Assembly (NCBI GenBank): GCA_030737875.1
Contig: CM060910.1
Location: forward strand, 67,464,501 to 67,528,500
Length of the DNA: 64,000 nucleotides
Source: Allium sativum
Taxonomy: Eukaryota; Streptophyta; Magnoliopsida; Asparagales; Amaryllidaceae
Direction: 5' to 3'
Shown here piece after piece: positions 10,081-22,199 of this stretch. A program made the position numbers and the translations under genes. The first letter of the stretch is position 1; each line of letters starts with the position of its first letter. The notes under the pieces were generated by a model, which had not been told where the DNA came from, made no database searches, and saw nothing but the letters and a program-made list of their open reading frames with translations.

Positions 10081-11982
10081 ATGGCTGGAAAGAAGTCCAA
10101 GGATGCACAAGCTTTGCAAGCGAACGAACCTACAAACGAAGGTAATGAAGAAAGCATTCAAGAGCAAGTTGAATTGGAGTCTCCGGATCGTGAAGAGGAG
10201 GGGGCTATCTGACCCGTCGATGGCATCATGACCCGGTCTCAGGACAACGCCACGAGACGCCCCGCTCACATCACCACGAACTAACTCCAGATGTAAGGAA
10301 GGAACCATGAGCCATCAACAGAGGGGGCCACGACCCGTAATGACAACCAGACCACAACTCGACCTGGAAAGGAGATTATGGCTCGTTTTTCTCATGCTGG
10401 TGCTTTTACTCGACTAGGCTCGAGTTCTTTACGTATCACAGATAATGCTGATGATCAAATTAATCCTTCCGCTTCAGTTACTGAAGGAGATCATTCTGGC
10501 ATCCTTGATATGTTGGGGAGAATGAATGACGAGTTGGCAGCCCAAAGACAAGAGAGCTCCCTGTTATGACAGAACCTCATAGCATTCGACAGGCGCATTG
10601 ATGATCTCCAAAGGCAGAGTACACCTCCGCTAGCCTGTCCTTTGGCTCTAGAATACTCGTCTTCGTCTGGAGAATCTCCAAGACCCCCACGGCGAACATT
10701 GGAAAGGGTTGAAAATATAGAACAACTTCAATTTGGATCGCTTCCCTCCTGAGAAGAGGCAGGACTTCACCTAGGACCAGTCGACCGTAATCTGAATACT
10801 CCTGCAGTGCTTCCTAGAGCACAGGTCGTTAATGATCCTGTTGAGAATCGACCAACACAACCCCCTCGTTGCGTGATTGACCATGGCAACAGGGGGCAAG
10901 GAAGCTCTGCTCAGGCTCCAGACTTCGTGGCAGCCCATCGAAGGAACGATGGATGCCACCGCAGGGCAAGAAGTGCTGATCTTGAATCTATAGTGACTCA
11001 TGTTGATGTTGAAGCAATGATTAGGCAGATCATGGTGGATAGCCGTGGGCAGAGAAACGAAGATTGGGGTATAGAACGCAGTCATACGCCCTTCACCGAT
11101 GATATATTGGAAGTTACATTCCCGAGGCATTTTAACATGCCAACTATGAATCGTTATGCCGGTAGGACAGACCTAGTTCAACACCTGATGAGGTACTCGT
11201 GGTCCATGAATGCCGCTGCAGCCTCCGACAACATAAAGTGTAAAGCGTTCCCGATATTCCTAGAAGATGTGGCATTACTGTGGTTCATTCGCTTGACAGC
11301 ACGATCGATATCCAGTTTCAGGGAACTGAGTGAAAAATTCGTGAACCAATTTCGGCTTCAAGCTCAAAGGTCTAAAAATGTCATAGAGTTATCCCTTATT
11401 AAACAACGTCCTGTCGAAACTCTGAGGTCATACCTGGATCGTTTCAACTTAGCTGTCACAGAGGTCAGAGACCCTCACGAACAGACTGTCTTAATGGCCT
11501 TAACCGATGGGGTGGACAAAGATACTGAATTCGGAAGGTACCTAGCTGGAAAGCCGCCACTGACTGGAGAGATATTCTATGAAAAAGCCAATATTCGCCT
11601 ACGTCAGGAAGAAATATATGCCAACTGGAAAAGGAAGGTTGCCGACAAAGATGATATACAGAGCAACGTGGCCATTAAGCAGACAGGAGACAGCTCAGGG
11701 AAAGTCGAGGTGAATGTCGGAGATAAAAATAACCGCCAGTCGGGAAGTAAAAGTCGGAAAAGGAACTGGGGGAATGATTCCCAGAGAAGGCCTAGATCTA
11801 GGTCATTTGAGAACTTCATACCGTTAAATGATACGCTAGAGAACATCTTTATGGATACTTTTAACGTTCTCCAATACAAGAGGCCTCCCCGAAGGATTCA
11901 ACAGAGAAAGAATGCGAAACTGGAAAGTTTTGCCTCTTCCACTAAGTTCATGGTCACTACACTAACGAATGTCTCCATTTGA
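10081..11982 (+). pseudogene. gag: T gag
   Basis: Starts at ATG 10081 (MAGKKSKDAQALQ) about 135 bases after the LTR. Stops at ~10210, ~10282, 10567 and ~10750 break the first 240 codons. From 10807 a 391-codon open stretch holds the capsid-type domain: DLVQHLMRYSWSM, CKAFPIFLEDVALLWF, SFRELSEKFVNQF, LIKQRPVETLRSYLDRFN. A basic, SR-rich tail (SGSKSRKRNWGNDSQ) follows in place of a clear zinc knuckle. The ALLWF...FRELSEKFVNQF spacing is that of Tat gag. The insert 10200-10370 is rich in CACGACCCG words shared with the LTR. Gag would assemble the cytoplasmic particle; this copy cannot be translated whole. Confidence 0.85.
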
Positions 11983-12900
11983 GAGATGTGGTTGAAAGGC
12001 TACTCCGAGAAGGAAAACTAGACGAATATAAGGTGGCTCTAAGAGATAGGGGGCAAGCTGGACAGGCCCCAAACCAAAACCAGCCCGTTCCTAGACCTAC
12101 CCCTCAGCAGAAAAGGAAGAATATTGTAATCAACACCATAGTCAGAGGACTCCATCTGGCAGGACACAACTTCAGGGCAATGAAGCAGTATGTCAACGCG
12201 GTCAAACAACATCTTGAAGTTGGAGAATGTAGTAATCCTGACGATTCTGCTCCAATCAAACAACAAAAGACAATGTCCGACGACGTTATATTCCGCAGCA
12301 GAGAGAGTATTGGAGTCCATTCCCCAACAGAAGACCCATTAGTGATTTCTGTCACCATTGATCCAGCTATAGTCCACAAAGTCTTAGTAGATAACGGAAA
12401 TTCGGTTAACATTTTGTTCAAGAAACATTTGATCAGATGAAACTTAAACCAAAAGATTTGAAGCCCTGCGAGGGATGGGTACATGGCTTTAATGGAGCCT
12501 CAACTTCTCTAATGGGATACGTAGAACTGTCGGTCACCCTTAAGGAAGGAGAACGCCGAAGAGTCAGAATCCTAATCCTTCCTTTTGTGGTTTTGGATAT
12601 TGGGTCAGCATACAATGCCTTTTTGGGCCAACCGGCCCTAGCAGAGTTCAAGGCTTGCATTGCACCCTGGTGTTTGTTGTTGAAGTTCCCAACAGATGCC
12701 TATGTAGGAATAATCAGTGGAGATCAAGTCGTTGCACGAGCATGCTACATAGCAGAACTCAAGTTGCTGCGTAAAGGAAGATATGTAGAAACAAAGGGCG
12801 CTCCCTCCCCTGCAAGGGAGGAAACGTCATAGCAACTAAAGAAAATAACTTTGGAGGAGTCGCCCAGAAAACCGCCCGAGGAATAGATCCCAGAGAGGAT
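11979..12900 (+). pseudogene. T protease region
   Basis: Two frames joined near 12437. The first (11979-12440) ends in HKVLVDNGNSVNILF (~12376), the aspartic-protease active site; Tat proteases often have D-N-G or D-T-G, so Asn at the second position is not by itself a defect. The second (12437-12832) contains the flap and C-terminal part, FVVLDIGSAYNAFLGQPAL. It would cleave Gag-Pol. A one-base frame change between the parts and stops at 12438 and 12830 break it. Confidence 0.8.
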
Positions 12901-12918
12901 GAATAACCTGGTGGAAGA

Positions 12919-14451
12919 ATGGCGACTCCCAATGAAACGACTGTGGATGTACCAATTGATGATAATGACCCAGAGAAGGTCTTGAAGATTGGATCCCAGT
13001 TGGATCCCCTTCGAGCAAGAGAATTGACGGATTTCTTAAATGTTAATTTAGATGTGTTTGCCTGGACCCACGCTGACATGTGTGGGATATCTCCCTCGAT
13101 TATGAGACATTCATTAAGTATCAACCCAATGCATCTACCCATCAAACAGAAAAGGCGAATGCTGGGCCTAGAGGGATCTGCTGCCCTGAAGGAAGAAATA
13201 GAGAAGTTGTGAAGTAATGGGCTCATCAGAGACTCAACCTATCCAGTGTGGATTTCAAATCCAGTCTTGGTAAAGAAAGTTAACGGAAAGTGGCGTACTT
13301 GTATTGACTTCTCAGACTTAAGCAAAGCCTGGCCGAAGGACAGTTTTCCACTACCGAGAATCGATCAGTTGGTGGATTCAACGGCAGGTCACGAACTCCT
13401 TTCCTTCATAGATGCCTACTCGGGATATAACCATATTCCTATGCACGTTTTGGATCAAGAGCATACTAGCTTTATCTTGAACTTAAGGTTATATTGCTAT
13501 GTTGCGATGCCATTCAGTTTGTAGAACGTCGGAGCTACTTATTAGCGATTAATGAATAGAATGTTCTACAACCAAATTGGGAAGACAATGGAGGTATATG
13601 TCGATGATATGTTAGTGAAGTCCAGACAATCATCCAAGCACACTGCTGACTTAGCAGAAATGTTTGATATCCTCTGAAGATACGGGATGAAACTCAACCC
13701 TATGAAGTTTTCATTTGGGGTTGCCTCTGGGAAGTTCTTAGGATTTATCATCAGTTCGCGTGGAATTGAATTCAACCCACGCCAGATCGCGGCAATCAGA
13801 AACATTTAGAGACCCAGATAAATCAAAGATGTGCAAAGCCTTGCAGGAAAAGTAGTTGCGTTGAGTAGATTCATCTCCAAGGCTACGAACAAGTGTATTC
13901 CGTTCTTTGAGCTGATAAAGCGAGGGAAGCGCAATTTTGAATGGACTCCTGATTACGTATAAGCATTCCATAATCTGCTAAATCATCTTGAGAGACCCCC
14001 GATACTGTCAAAGCCGATTGATCATGAGGACTTGTTTGTGTAATTGGCAGTGTCGTCCCATGCGATAAGTTCAGCCTTGGTGAGGGAAGAAGATAAGATT
14101 CAGAGGCCAGTGTACTATGTGAGTAAAATGTTGGCGGCAGCCAAGCAAAACTACCCAAGAATAGAAAAGCTTGCGAACAGTTTACTAATCGCTTCAAGGA
14201 AGATTCGCAACTATTTTCAAGCTCATCCTATCACCGTATACACTGACCACCCGCTTAGACAAGTTTTGCAGAGGACAGAGGCATCAGGAAGGCTCATTGA
14301 GTTAAGTCAGTTTGATTTGAATTTTCAGCCCCGACGATCGATAAGGGGGAAAGTACTGGTAGACTTTATAGTAGAGTTCACTATCCCGGAGGATGATGTA
14401 GTGAGTGAAGAAGCTGGTTCTCTGAAACAACTTCTTGACCCCAACGCCTGA
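12919..14451 (+). pseudogene. pol: T reverse transcriptase and first RNase H
   Basis: RT fingers and palm are readable: NPVLVKKVNGKWRTCIDF (~13260), DSFPLPRIDQLVD, FIDAYSGYNHI, and the catalytic YVDDM at 13597-13611, followed by GMKLNPMKFSFGV and GKFLGFIIS. The LTR-type RNase H follows (ISSALVREEDKIQRPVYYVSKML, then TDHPLRQVL). In-frame stops occur at 13210, 13522, 13543, 13675, 13807, 13960 and 14041, nearly all one transition from a sense codon, the decay expected from methylated-C deamination. The catalytic YVDD itself survives. Confidence 0.9.
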
Positions 14452-14848
14452 AAATTATATACTGACGACGCCAAGAATGAAAGACAATCTGGTGCTGGAG
14501 TTGTGCTTGTATCTCCCGAAGACCGATCAATATATTACGCCCTCAGATTGGAGTTTCATGCCATAAATAATGATTCTGAGTATGATGCCCTCATTGCTGG
14601 GCTGGAACTCGCAAAGGAATTGGAAATAACGAAGCTAGATATCTTTTGCGACTCCATGTTAGTTGTGAACCAGATCAACGAGGAATTTCAGGCTAAGGGT
14701 CCAAGGATGATATCATAATTAAAAGAAGTAAGAAAGTTTCTCGATAACCTTGATCACTATAGTATATCCCATATTCCTCAAGCAGAGAATCAAAAGGCAG
14801 ATAAGTTGGCGAAGATGGCTAGTTCTGACTGTCTCGAAGACCTGAACT
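14452..14848 (+). pseudogene. T second RNase H (aRNH type)
   Basis: A complete second RNase H fold follows the first: KLYTDDAKNERQSGAGVVLV, then the catalytic Glu in SEYDALIAGLELAKEL, LDIFCDSMLVVNQI, and the distal Asp in QAENQKADKLAKMA. The first motif is normally (V)DG-S-G-GAG; here DDAKNERQSGAG fits that spacing. A dual RNase H with this archaeal/plant-like second domain is diagnostic of the Tat lineage. Stops at ~14449 and 14716 interrupt it. Confidence 0.85.
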
Positions 14849-16153
14849 AGTTCCAATTGAGGTATTGCACTCTCCAAGCGTTGATCAGATGGAAATTGAT
14901 CGCGTATTGGAAATTGAACCAGAAAGGGAGTCATGGATGACACCCTTGTAGAACTTTCTAATGAATGGAACGCATCCTACCAAGAAGAGCAAGAGGCGTG
15001 CTGTTATCCAAAAAGCTTCCAGGTATATCATGCAAGGCGAAACCCTATACAGTCAGGGATTCTCGATGCCCCTCCTTTGGTGCATAGCCCATGACTACAT
15101 GAAGCATGTAGTGAAAGAAGTGCACGAAGGTGAATGTGGTGACCATACTGGAGGACAAACGTTGGCAAAGAAAATATTGCGATATGGCTATTTCTGGCCT
15201 ACCATAAACAAAGACGTAGCTAAATATGCACGGCGATGCGATGCATGTCAAAGATTTTCCAAGATCCCTAGGACACCACCTAGTCAATTGAAGATGATGA
15301 TGAGCCCGTGGCCTTTCGCTGTGTGGGGAACTCACATTATTGGAAGTCTCAACATAGCAAAAGGTGGAGCAAAGTTTGCCATTGTGGCCGTGGATTACTT
15401 CACAAGGTGGGTTGAAACAGAACCATTGACCACGATCACGACCAAGCAAGTAATTAACTTTGTCGTCAGAAACATCATATGCCGATTCGGGATTCCGAAG
15501 GTCGTCATAACAGATAACGGAACCCAATTCAATAGCGCAGAATTCAGAGACTTTTGCTAGAAGTACCACATGGAGAAAAGGTACACCTCTGTGGCGCATC
15601 CTCAATCGAACGGGTAGGTCGAAGTGGCAAATAAAGTGATTAAATCCATTTTAAAGAAAAGACTGAAGCGGGCCAAAGCCATGTGGGTCGATAAGCTACC
15701 CTTGGTTCTGTGGGCCTACAGGACAACCTACAAGTCGGTGACGGGTCACACACCTTTCTCCCTCGCTTTCGGAGCAGAAGCAGTCATCCCGGTTGAATTT
15801 GAAGTACCTTCTCACAGAACCACTTATTATGACCCAATGACCAAAAATGAGTTGCTCCTTAAATCCCTAGACATGGTTGAAGAGAAGAGGGATGAAGCTG
15901 ACCTACGCGCATTAAGGCACAAGTAAAAGGTCGCTCGGTATTACAACAAAAAAGTCCGAGCTCGGACCTTTGAACCCGGAGACTTAGTTCTGAAACGCGT
16001 CTTTCCACCCCAGCACATTTGGGCCCAAAGTGGGAAGGACCATATGCCATCCTACGGAGGCTTGATAATGGAACCTTCAAGTTAGCGATCGTAGATGGAG
16101 ACAAAATCCCCAGAGTGTGGAATGCCCAGCATCTGCGGCATTATTTGACATAG
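14849..16153 (+). pseudogene. T integrase
   Basis: After a linker (RESWMTP), the zinc domain shows H...H (VHEGECGDHTGGQTL) and C-x2-C (CDACQRF). The DDE core starts PWPFAVWGTHIIGSL: the first catalytic Asp, expected where His stands (codon CAC, 15333-15335), is lost by one base. The second Asp is kept (VVITDNGTQF). A TAG at 15615-15617 replaces Gln just before the Glu of the third motif (NG-stop-VEV). The C-terminal part reads VARYYNKKVRARTFEPGDLVL and ends HLRHYLT at 16153. It therefore could not catalyse strand transfer. Confidence 0.9.
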
Positions 16154-17066
16154 AATTGTCAATTTATTCTTTTGTTTTTAGGACCACGTAAAAATTCACG
16201 ACTTGCCTTGAACAGTCAGGTTATTTAAACAAGAGATTATAAAGTTAACGTAGGTCATGATTCGACTAAACCACTATAAAAATATCGTGTGTCATTTACT
16301 TTTACCATATTGCTTATTTATTTTGCTACTTTTTATCTGTGGAAGCTATCACCATTATGAAATACTATGAAATCCTGCGACGATCTTGAAACATGTAATT
16401 CAAAAATGCCCTCTATTAAATCAAGAGGTCAAGGCTCACATGATTTAAGTCCGAGTGTGCAGTAATGTAAATGACACTACCACCAATACTTCAGCTCTCA
16501 TGATATGAGAATGAGTACGAATGACAAAGGGTTGTCCGCAAGACATGAGGGTGCACCATGATTAAAAGACTGTCTCGATTATACTCTACCCTTGACATCC
16601 GAATGGAGAGTATAAAGGCGCTAGAGACTTAGCGCCACCAAAGAACTCTTATCCCGCTGCAGGATCGGGAACAAGACTGAAAATTGAGCCCAAACCTCTC
16701 ATCTCTGCGCCTGGGGGGCAGCATACATATGACTCTAATCAATCCTCAATAAGCCCTGGCCTGGCATCATGTTAACGATTGATTGGGGGCATATCATTAC
16801 ACATTTATGTGTAGTGCAAGGAATTTTTAATGTTGATCACACATAACTTTAATTTAGTTACAATTATATTTAATACATGTGACTTAAAATGATAAACTTG
16901 CAGATATGATAAACTTGCAAGTACGCGATGATGTAAAAGAAACAGGTTTTCATTCACTTTGTTCGGATTTACAAAATAAGGCTAAGCAAAAAGGGGAGGG
17001 TCGTGCTCATAGCTACATCATAAGGCCAGTGGAAATTCTAAAAAGAAAGACATAATTAAACTAGTA
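16154..17066. other. Spacer between T integrase and antisense gene
   Basis: No reading frame of note. It includes a clustered stretch 16540-16800 with several short inverted words (AGCGCC...GGCGCT near 16610-16640) and GGGGGGCAGCATAC/GGGGGCATATC, purine-rich tracts of the kind seen before Tat 3' regions. Transcripts from both strands probably end here, as the integrase stops at 16153 and the antisense gene stops at 17067. Confidence 0.5.
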
Positions 17067-20000
17067 CTACTTGGGCTTTGGGGACGACCTCAACCTCTTC
17101 TCCTTCTTTTTCTTCTCCATCTCCTGCTTACCGGCATCGGTTTTGTCCTGTTTCCTCTTCTTCTTGTCAAAAGGAGGATCTACTGGAAGGTTGGAAGACT
17201 GGACTGCAAGCTGCGTGGTTATTTATTTACCAAATAGCTTTATGATCATCCCAGAACCGGGAGCAGCTGAGGAGATCGGTTGTACGTCTAGAGGCTGTTG
17301 TTCCTCTATTTTCAAAGCCAACTTCTTATCCCTCTTTGCCTTGATTTCAGCCAGAGTCTCACTGTCGTCATCTTTGGTCTCCCCTAAGATGTCTACATCC
17401 TCCTCTTCGTCCTTGTGACCGTCATTGGTATTGTCAAGAGCTCCAATAAATTCAGCATCTTTTGGGGCATCTGTGCTTGATACCCCAGTAGCCTCCTTAG
17501 TTGTCTTAACCTCGGTTGGCTTAGGATCTTCGGGGATAATCTAAATAACTGGGGGCACGCTGACCTCCTCGACCTCAGCCCGCTTTTCTGCAATCTCATC
17601 GATGGACTTGACACATATATTTTGAGAAGCAACAATTATTAGTTTGGGAGAAAATGTGGCCTATTCAATTGATTGCTCCGCAAAACGACGACAAGTTAAA
17701 TAGCTTTGACAAATTGTGGAGAAAACTGGAAATACCTTCTACTAATTCTATGGCTGACGTTGCAGGGAAGCCCCAACGGCAGGAGGAATTGGGGCTTCGG
17801 AGATCAAGGGATCATCTGGACTGTATTCCTCAACTTTAGAAGTTTTGGGCTCCGGTGTCGAGCTGGAACCCTCATCGATGTTGGCTTTGCCCTTGAAATC
17901 AGATTTATCTTTCTCCATGGCCTCTTGGATCATACGCCTACCCTCTGCTAAAGCCTCTCCGCCCTTGAGGAAAGTCTCCATAAGTTGGCCTTTGTCAATA
18001 TCCTCAACCTTCAATCGCTGCTTTTCTCCCTCAACAATCATATCCCAGAGATTAACTAAAGTGGTGTTATAATCCTGGATCCAAGAGTTGTCTCGGGTTC
18101 GAATAACCTGAGTAAAGAAGTCCATAAGCAGCTCCTCAAATCCTTATATCTCCTTCTCGACTGCAGCAAGATTAGCAGTGGCAGTGGAGGCTGACTCATG
18201 AGCTGTGTTGGCGTTACTCTCAGCAAGAGCTGCCCGTTCCTCAGCATGGGCAAGTTTACCGTTTAACCTCTCCCTCTCCTTTTCTAGAGCAGCCTTTTCC
18301 ATAGCAAAGCAATCTTGCGCAGCCTTCAATTCAGTGTTAGAAGTTTTAAGATCCTCAATTTCCTTCTTTAAAGCCATACGCTCTTGGTTGTTTGAATCAA
18401 GCTCATGATGAAAGCGTTTCTTGGCATTCTCTAGCTCAGTCTTAAAATTGTCAGCATCCCGTTGAGCTAAAGCAAGAAGAGCCTGTGTATCCTCAAGATC
18501 ATTTACTGCTTTATTCCTAGACCTAGCATCATTATCAATTTTTACTCTAGCCCTGGCTGCCTCTGTCTCTAGAGTACGGATAACGTCAGAAAGATTCTTG
18601 GCATGTTTCTTCATTATTTTATATTGCTTGGCTACATGGGCGATGTGTCCCAAAACTTCGACATCCCAGTCCTCAGGAATCGGTTCTAAGTCTGGGACGA
18701 ACACCATTCTCTCAAAATAGATCTCGGGAAATTGTTTCCGCAAGCGCTCCAGTTTAGCTTGGTTATCAGCGGCCGAAGTCATCTCCTGCGTAGTAGTGGA
18801 TTCCAAGTGACGTTGACCAGAAGTAACTAGATCTGCCTTCTCCTTTTCTTTGTCTTTGCACGGCCCCTTATGCTTATCTTTGGGTTCGTGATGCATCTTA
18901 GAAGTTTTGTCCTGAGGAGGTAGGCCCTTTGGACGAGTTGGAGCCTTGGGAATCTCTTTACCCCTAGTATGTGGTACTTGGCGACTTTGGGACTTCCCAT
19001 GATCCTGCTTAGAAGGAGTGAGAATGCGGGGAATAAGGTTGATAGGAATCATGGCGTCTTTGACTATCACTCCCGCGACTGTCGCTGCGATCGTGCTAGG
19101 ACATAGAAGAAAGTCTGGGAGTTTTTTTGCGGAGAGCGCGGAAAGAGTAAGAGTAATGACGTGGCATGTTACTTGCAGAAAATCACAAAAACAGGCGTCA
19201 GGATCATGAATATGATTAGTGTAAAAGTGTCATGACAAGTTGTGCATATGGTTTGTGTGCGCGTGTAATTCCCCCCAATGGACCAGGGCCCGAAGTTTGG
19301 CTCGTCAACGCAATTTCTTTATCTTTGGTGGGAGAGGTTTCTCCCTCGGATGTAGGGAAGAAGGGTTCCTCTCCGAAATCTCCGGGGGTATAAAGGTCAT
19401 CTGGCAAGGGGATCTTTTCTAAACCCTCAAGTATCTGCTCCTCTGTTAAGGTAGGTTCCACTGGTGGTGGAGTCTTCAGGGGAGACTGTCCTTTAGAAGA
19501 AGGATCACCCTCCGGGCCATTGACCCGAGCTTCGTCTCCTTTGTATATATTTAGATCCTCGTTATCCTGGTCAATCATTGGAGAAGAACTTTTACGAATC
19601 TCATCTCCTGCTGTCCCATTCTCCCCTCGCCTGGGGCATGCCACTAGACTCCCCAAGAGTAGGGGCACATACTTGTAAGGTTTGCCGCCCAAGCCAAGCC
19701 CGAATCTTATGTCCAAAAGACGGTGTTTGTGAAGATTCTCGTCGGTGATACACTTCTTGATTCTTAAGAAATATGATTTACTTTTAAGGAGGTTGGACAG
19801 TCGGTCTTCATATATCGAACCTTCTGTTTTTCCAAAGTTGTGATCTACACAAAACAGAGGAACACATTAGCACTTTAATTGTGCAATCAGAGCATACATT
19901 GAAAGATTTAAAGCATACTTGATTGTAGCCACTTCTTCGCAAATCCGGCTTGATGCTTTATGTAAAACCAATCGGATTTGGCATCCCCTATGTTGCTATA

Positions 20001-20653
20001 ACTGTCTGACAAAACCTTTTTACTGGCAATTGACTCGAAGAAAGGGAAATTCGGAGTCCCTGTGGAACGATGGTTGAAATGGTAATAGAATTTCAGATCC
20101 TTGAAAGTGAGCTCGGTCTGTAGAACCTCTGCATACGCAACGTATAGGGTATACAAAGTCGCGTAAGCGTTAGGATGGAGTTGCATGGGGGCAATGTGTA
20201 GTTGTCTTAGGAGATCAACGAAAATTGGAGGAAATGGAGGAATAACGCCTATCCAGCACATGAGCCGGTTGACAGTCATGTACCCTTCTAGAGCAGAATG
20301 AGGCCTATCTCTGTCTTCTGGAGTTTTCACGTCGTCCCAAGAAATCCCATGTCTTAAGCATATTTTCTTAAGCTTTATATCATCCAATTTGGAAGCTAGA
20401 GAATTAGTGAGCTTCTCTTTCTCTACTTCCTTAGCACCTAGGATCTCGTCAGGAGTCCGATCATCTTCTACTTCCTCATCCTCAAGTGATGTGTTTTCAA
20501 AAGTTGTTGATTCTATGTCAATATCGGTCTCGTAATCGGAGTCGGAATTCTCCTAGTCTGAATCTTATGGGAGTACATCGGGATTATAATACTTTGACAA
20601 CTCTGGATATATATCTTTTTCTGACATTCTGGTTGAACTACCATCAGACATAG
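17067..20653 (-). pseudogene. Antisense gene of T (aORF, PF04195-like domain plus coiled coil)
   Basis: Start ATG at 20651 (MSDGSSTRMSEKD), two bases after a splice acceptor. An acidic N-terminus is followed at ~20390-19920 by the domain ALEGYMTVNRLMCWIGVIPPF...VDLLRQLHIAPMQLHPNAY, which I recognise as the 'putative gypsy type transposon' type. An intron 19918-19845 (A/GTATGC ... TGTGTAG) joins the next exon in frame. That exon is Pro/Ser/acid-rich and ends at ~19216. After one unresolved junction (intron or frameshift, ~19150-19230) comes a basic segment and then a long heptad-like coiled coil (18550-18150) with one TAA at ~18136. The last part (17610-17067) is acidic and ends in a Lys-rich stretch (MEKKKKEKRLRSSPKPK). 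Stops at ~17540 and ~17220 also occur. About 1,000 residues if whole. Function is unknown; a nuclear protein is plausible. Confidence 0.75.
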
Positions 20654-21727
20654 CTGTGGTTGGCGAACAAGTATAAGTCATTAGAACACAATTACCCATA
20701 CCCCATGCATGTGCAAGTGCTAGTGTGTGCATGTGTGTATGATACAAGAAAGAAAAACACTGAGATAACTAGATAAGCGCGATATTGGTCATCGTATGCC
20801 ACTAATTTATGCTGTCATCCAGTCCAAGAAGTCCATCCATAAGGCTCTATCCTAACTGTTCATTGATTTATTAAAGTTGCGATGAATTTCGATCAAGATA
20901 TGTGTTGGATTACTGGCCAGATTGGTTTGTTAGATTTCATGACATGGCTTATGATGGAAATTTGACTCCCAAATCCTCATCCTCACATAGCAAAGGAGTT
21001 AGTTCATGAAAGTGAAAACAGCTCGTGACCACACAGCTGTTCGTGGTCAATTTGGCTCGTGATGGAGGTACAACTCGTAATGGGGGATGTAACTACATAC
21101 TGGTTTGTGATAAGGGAGTCAACCCACAATGAAAGATTTGCCCCATATGGCTAGCATGGCACAATCACGACCCTATTTCGTTCACTCTCCTCGCGAACCG
21201 ATACCCTACCATCCTCACGACCCGATCTGCCATCTTATCTTGTCACCTTTACCGTTTGAAACCTCTCACCTCTCCATTATTTTCCACGAGCCCAATTCCT
21301 GTTCCCATCCATTACCAATTTGGCTGTTGACCTTCCTCCATGATCTTATTCAATGATAAGACTCCCGAATCGAATTTCCCTAACACTCGCTGCTTCCTCC
21401 CAGTTCTTCTCCACAAATCAATGGACTCCACGATCTCCTCAACCTCACCTCCTCATGACCCCATTTATCCAGCGTGCCTTATCGAGGGAAATTCATAGAG
21501 ATTGAACAAAAATAGAAAGGGAACAACGCGAAAATCCGAGAAAGTGACTAACAACAAAAGATGGAAACAATCTGGGTTTCATTACCTTTTTAGTTTAGGT
21601 TAGGAGATGATATTGATTTCTGGAAACTGTGAATTAGGGTTTTGGATTGGGTAAAACTGGCGGCAACAACTAAAATAAAAGAAGAATGAAGGAAAGGCAA
21701 TGAGGGAGAGCGGGTCAGCTTATATAG
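20654..21727 (-). promoter_or_regulatory. Promoter, 5' leader and leader intron of the antisense gene
   Basis: Reading the minus strand: GACTATATAAGCTGACC (TATA box 21719-21726), then a pyrimidine-rich leader with the plant 5'-UTR word AAACCCTAATTC (~21640), then a donor CTAAAAAG/GTAATG with the exon ending at 21586. An acceptor CGCCAACCACAG is followed by CT and the ATG at 20651. The leader intron would be 932 bp (21585-20654). All signals are read directly; their use is inferred. They would give the antisense gene a promoter of its own, independent of the LTR. Confidence 0.6.
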
Positions 21728-22199
21728 TCGATTTGAAGGCCTTTCGTCTCCCCGTTTTTGTCCTGTTACAGTCTGTGAACCCAGATGGGCCACAAGCCCT
21801 TAAGCAAGCCCATCGCGACTCGCATCCATGCCCATCCAGCTATTGTTCTCTGATATTTGCCCCGTTACACGAACGACATTGAATCCCAGTGGCTCGAACT
21901 AGAGAATGTTCACGAGACAAAAGATATGGAGACACTCAAAAAAAAATAGAGAAGAAAAACTCACTTGACAAGTTGATAGAGATATACTTTAGAGCTCAGA
22001 ATATGAAAACCAACCAATGAACGGAGGAATAATTGGAAATCCGGATTGATATTTATACCCATCAGAGAAAGTAATTCTTTGAAGCAGTACGACGTTCCAA
22101 ATAGACACGACCATTGATCTGCATCATTTCATGAAAAGATAGCTCCGTAGTTTCGAAGCATGTTCCATCCTTGATAAAACATACTTCGAGGGGGCAAAA
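21728..22199 (+). other. T 3' region and polypurine tract
   Basis: Non-coding on the sense strand. It ends TTCGAGGGGGCAAAA (22186-22199) immediately before the LTR start TGTTGG, the polypurine tract that primes plus-strand DNA. Confidence 0.65.

Noticed and set aside
15045..15605. 186-codon minus-strand frame opposite T integrase
   Set aside because: It is the complement of a recognised integrase frame and shows no domain of its own.
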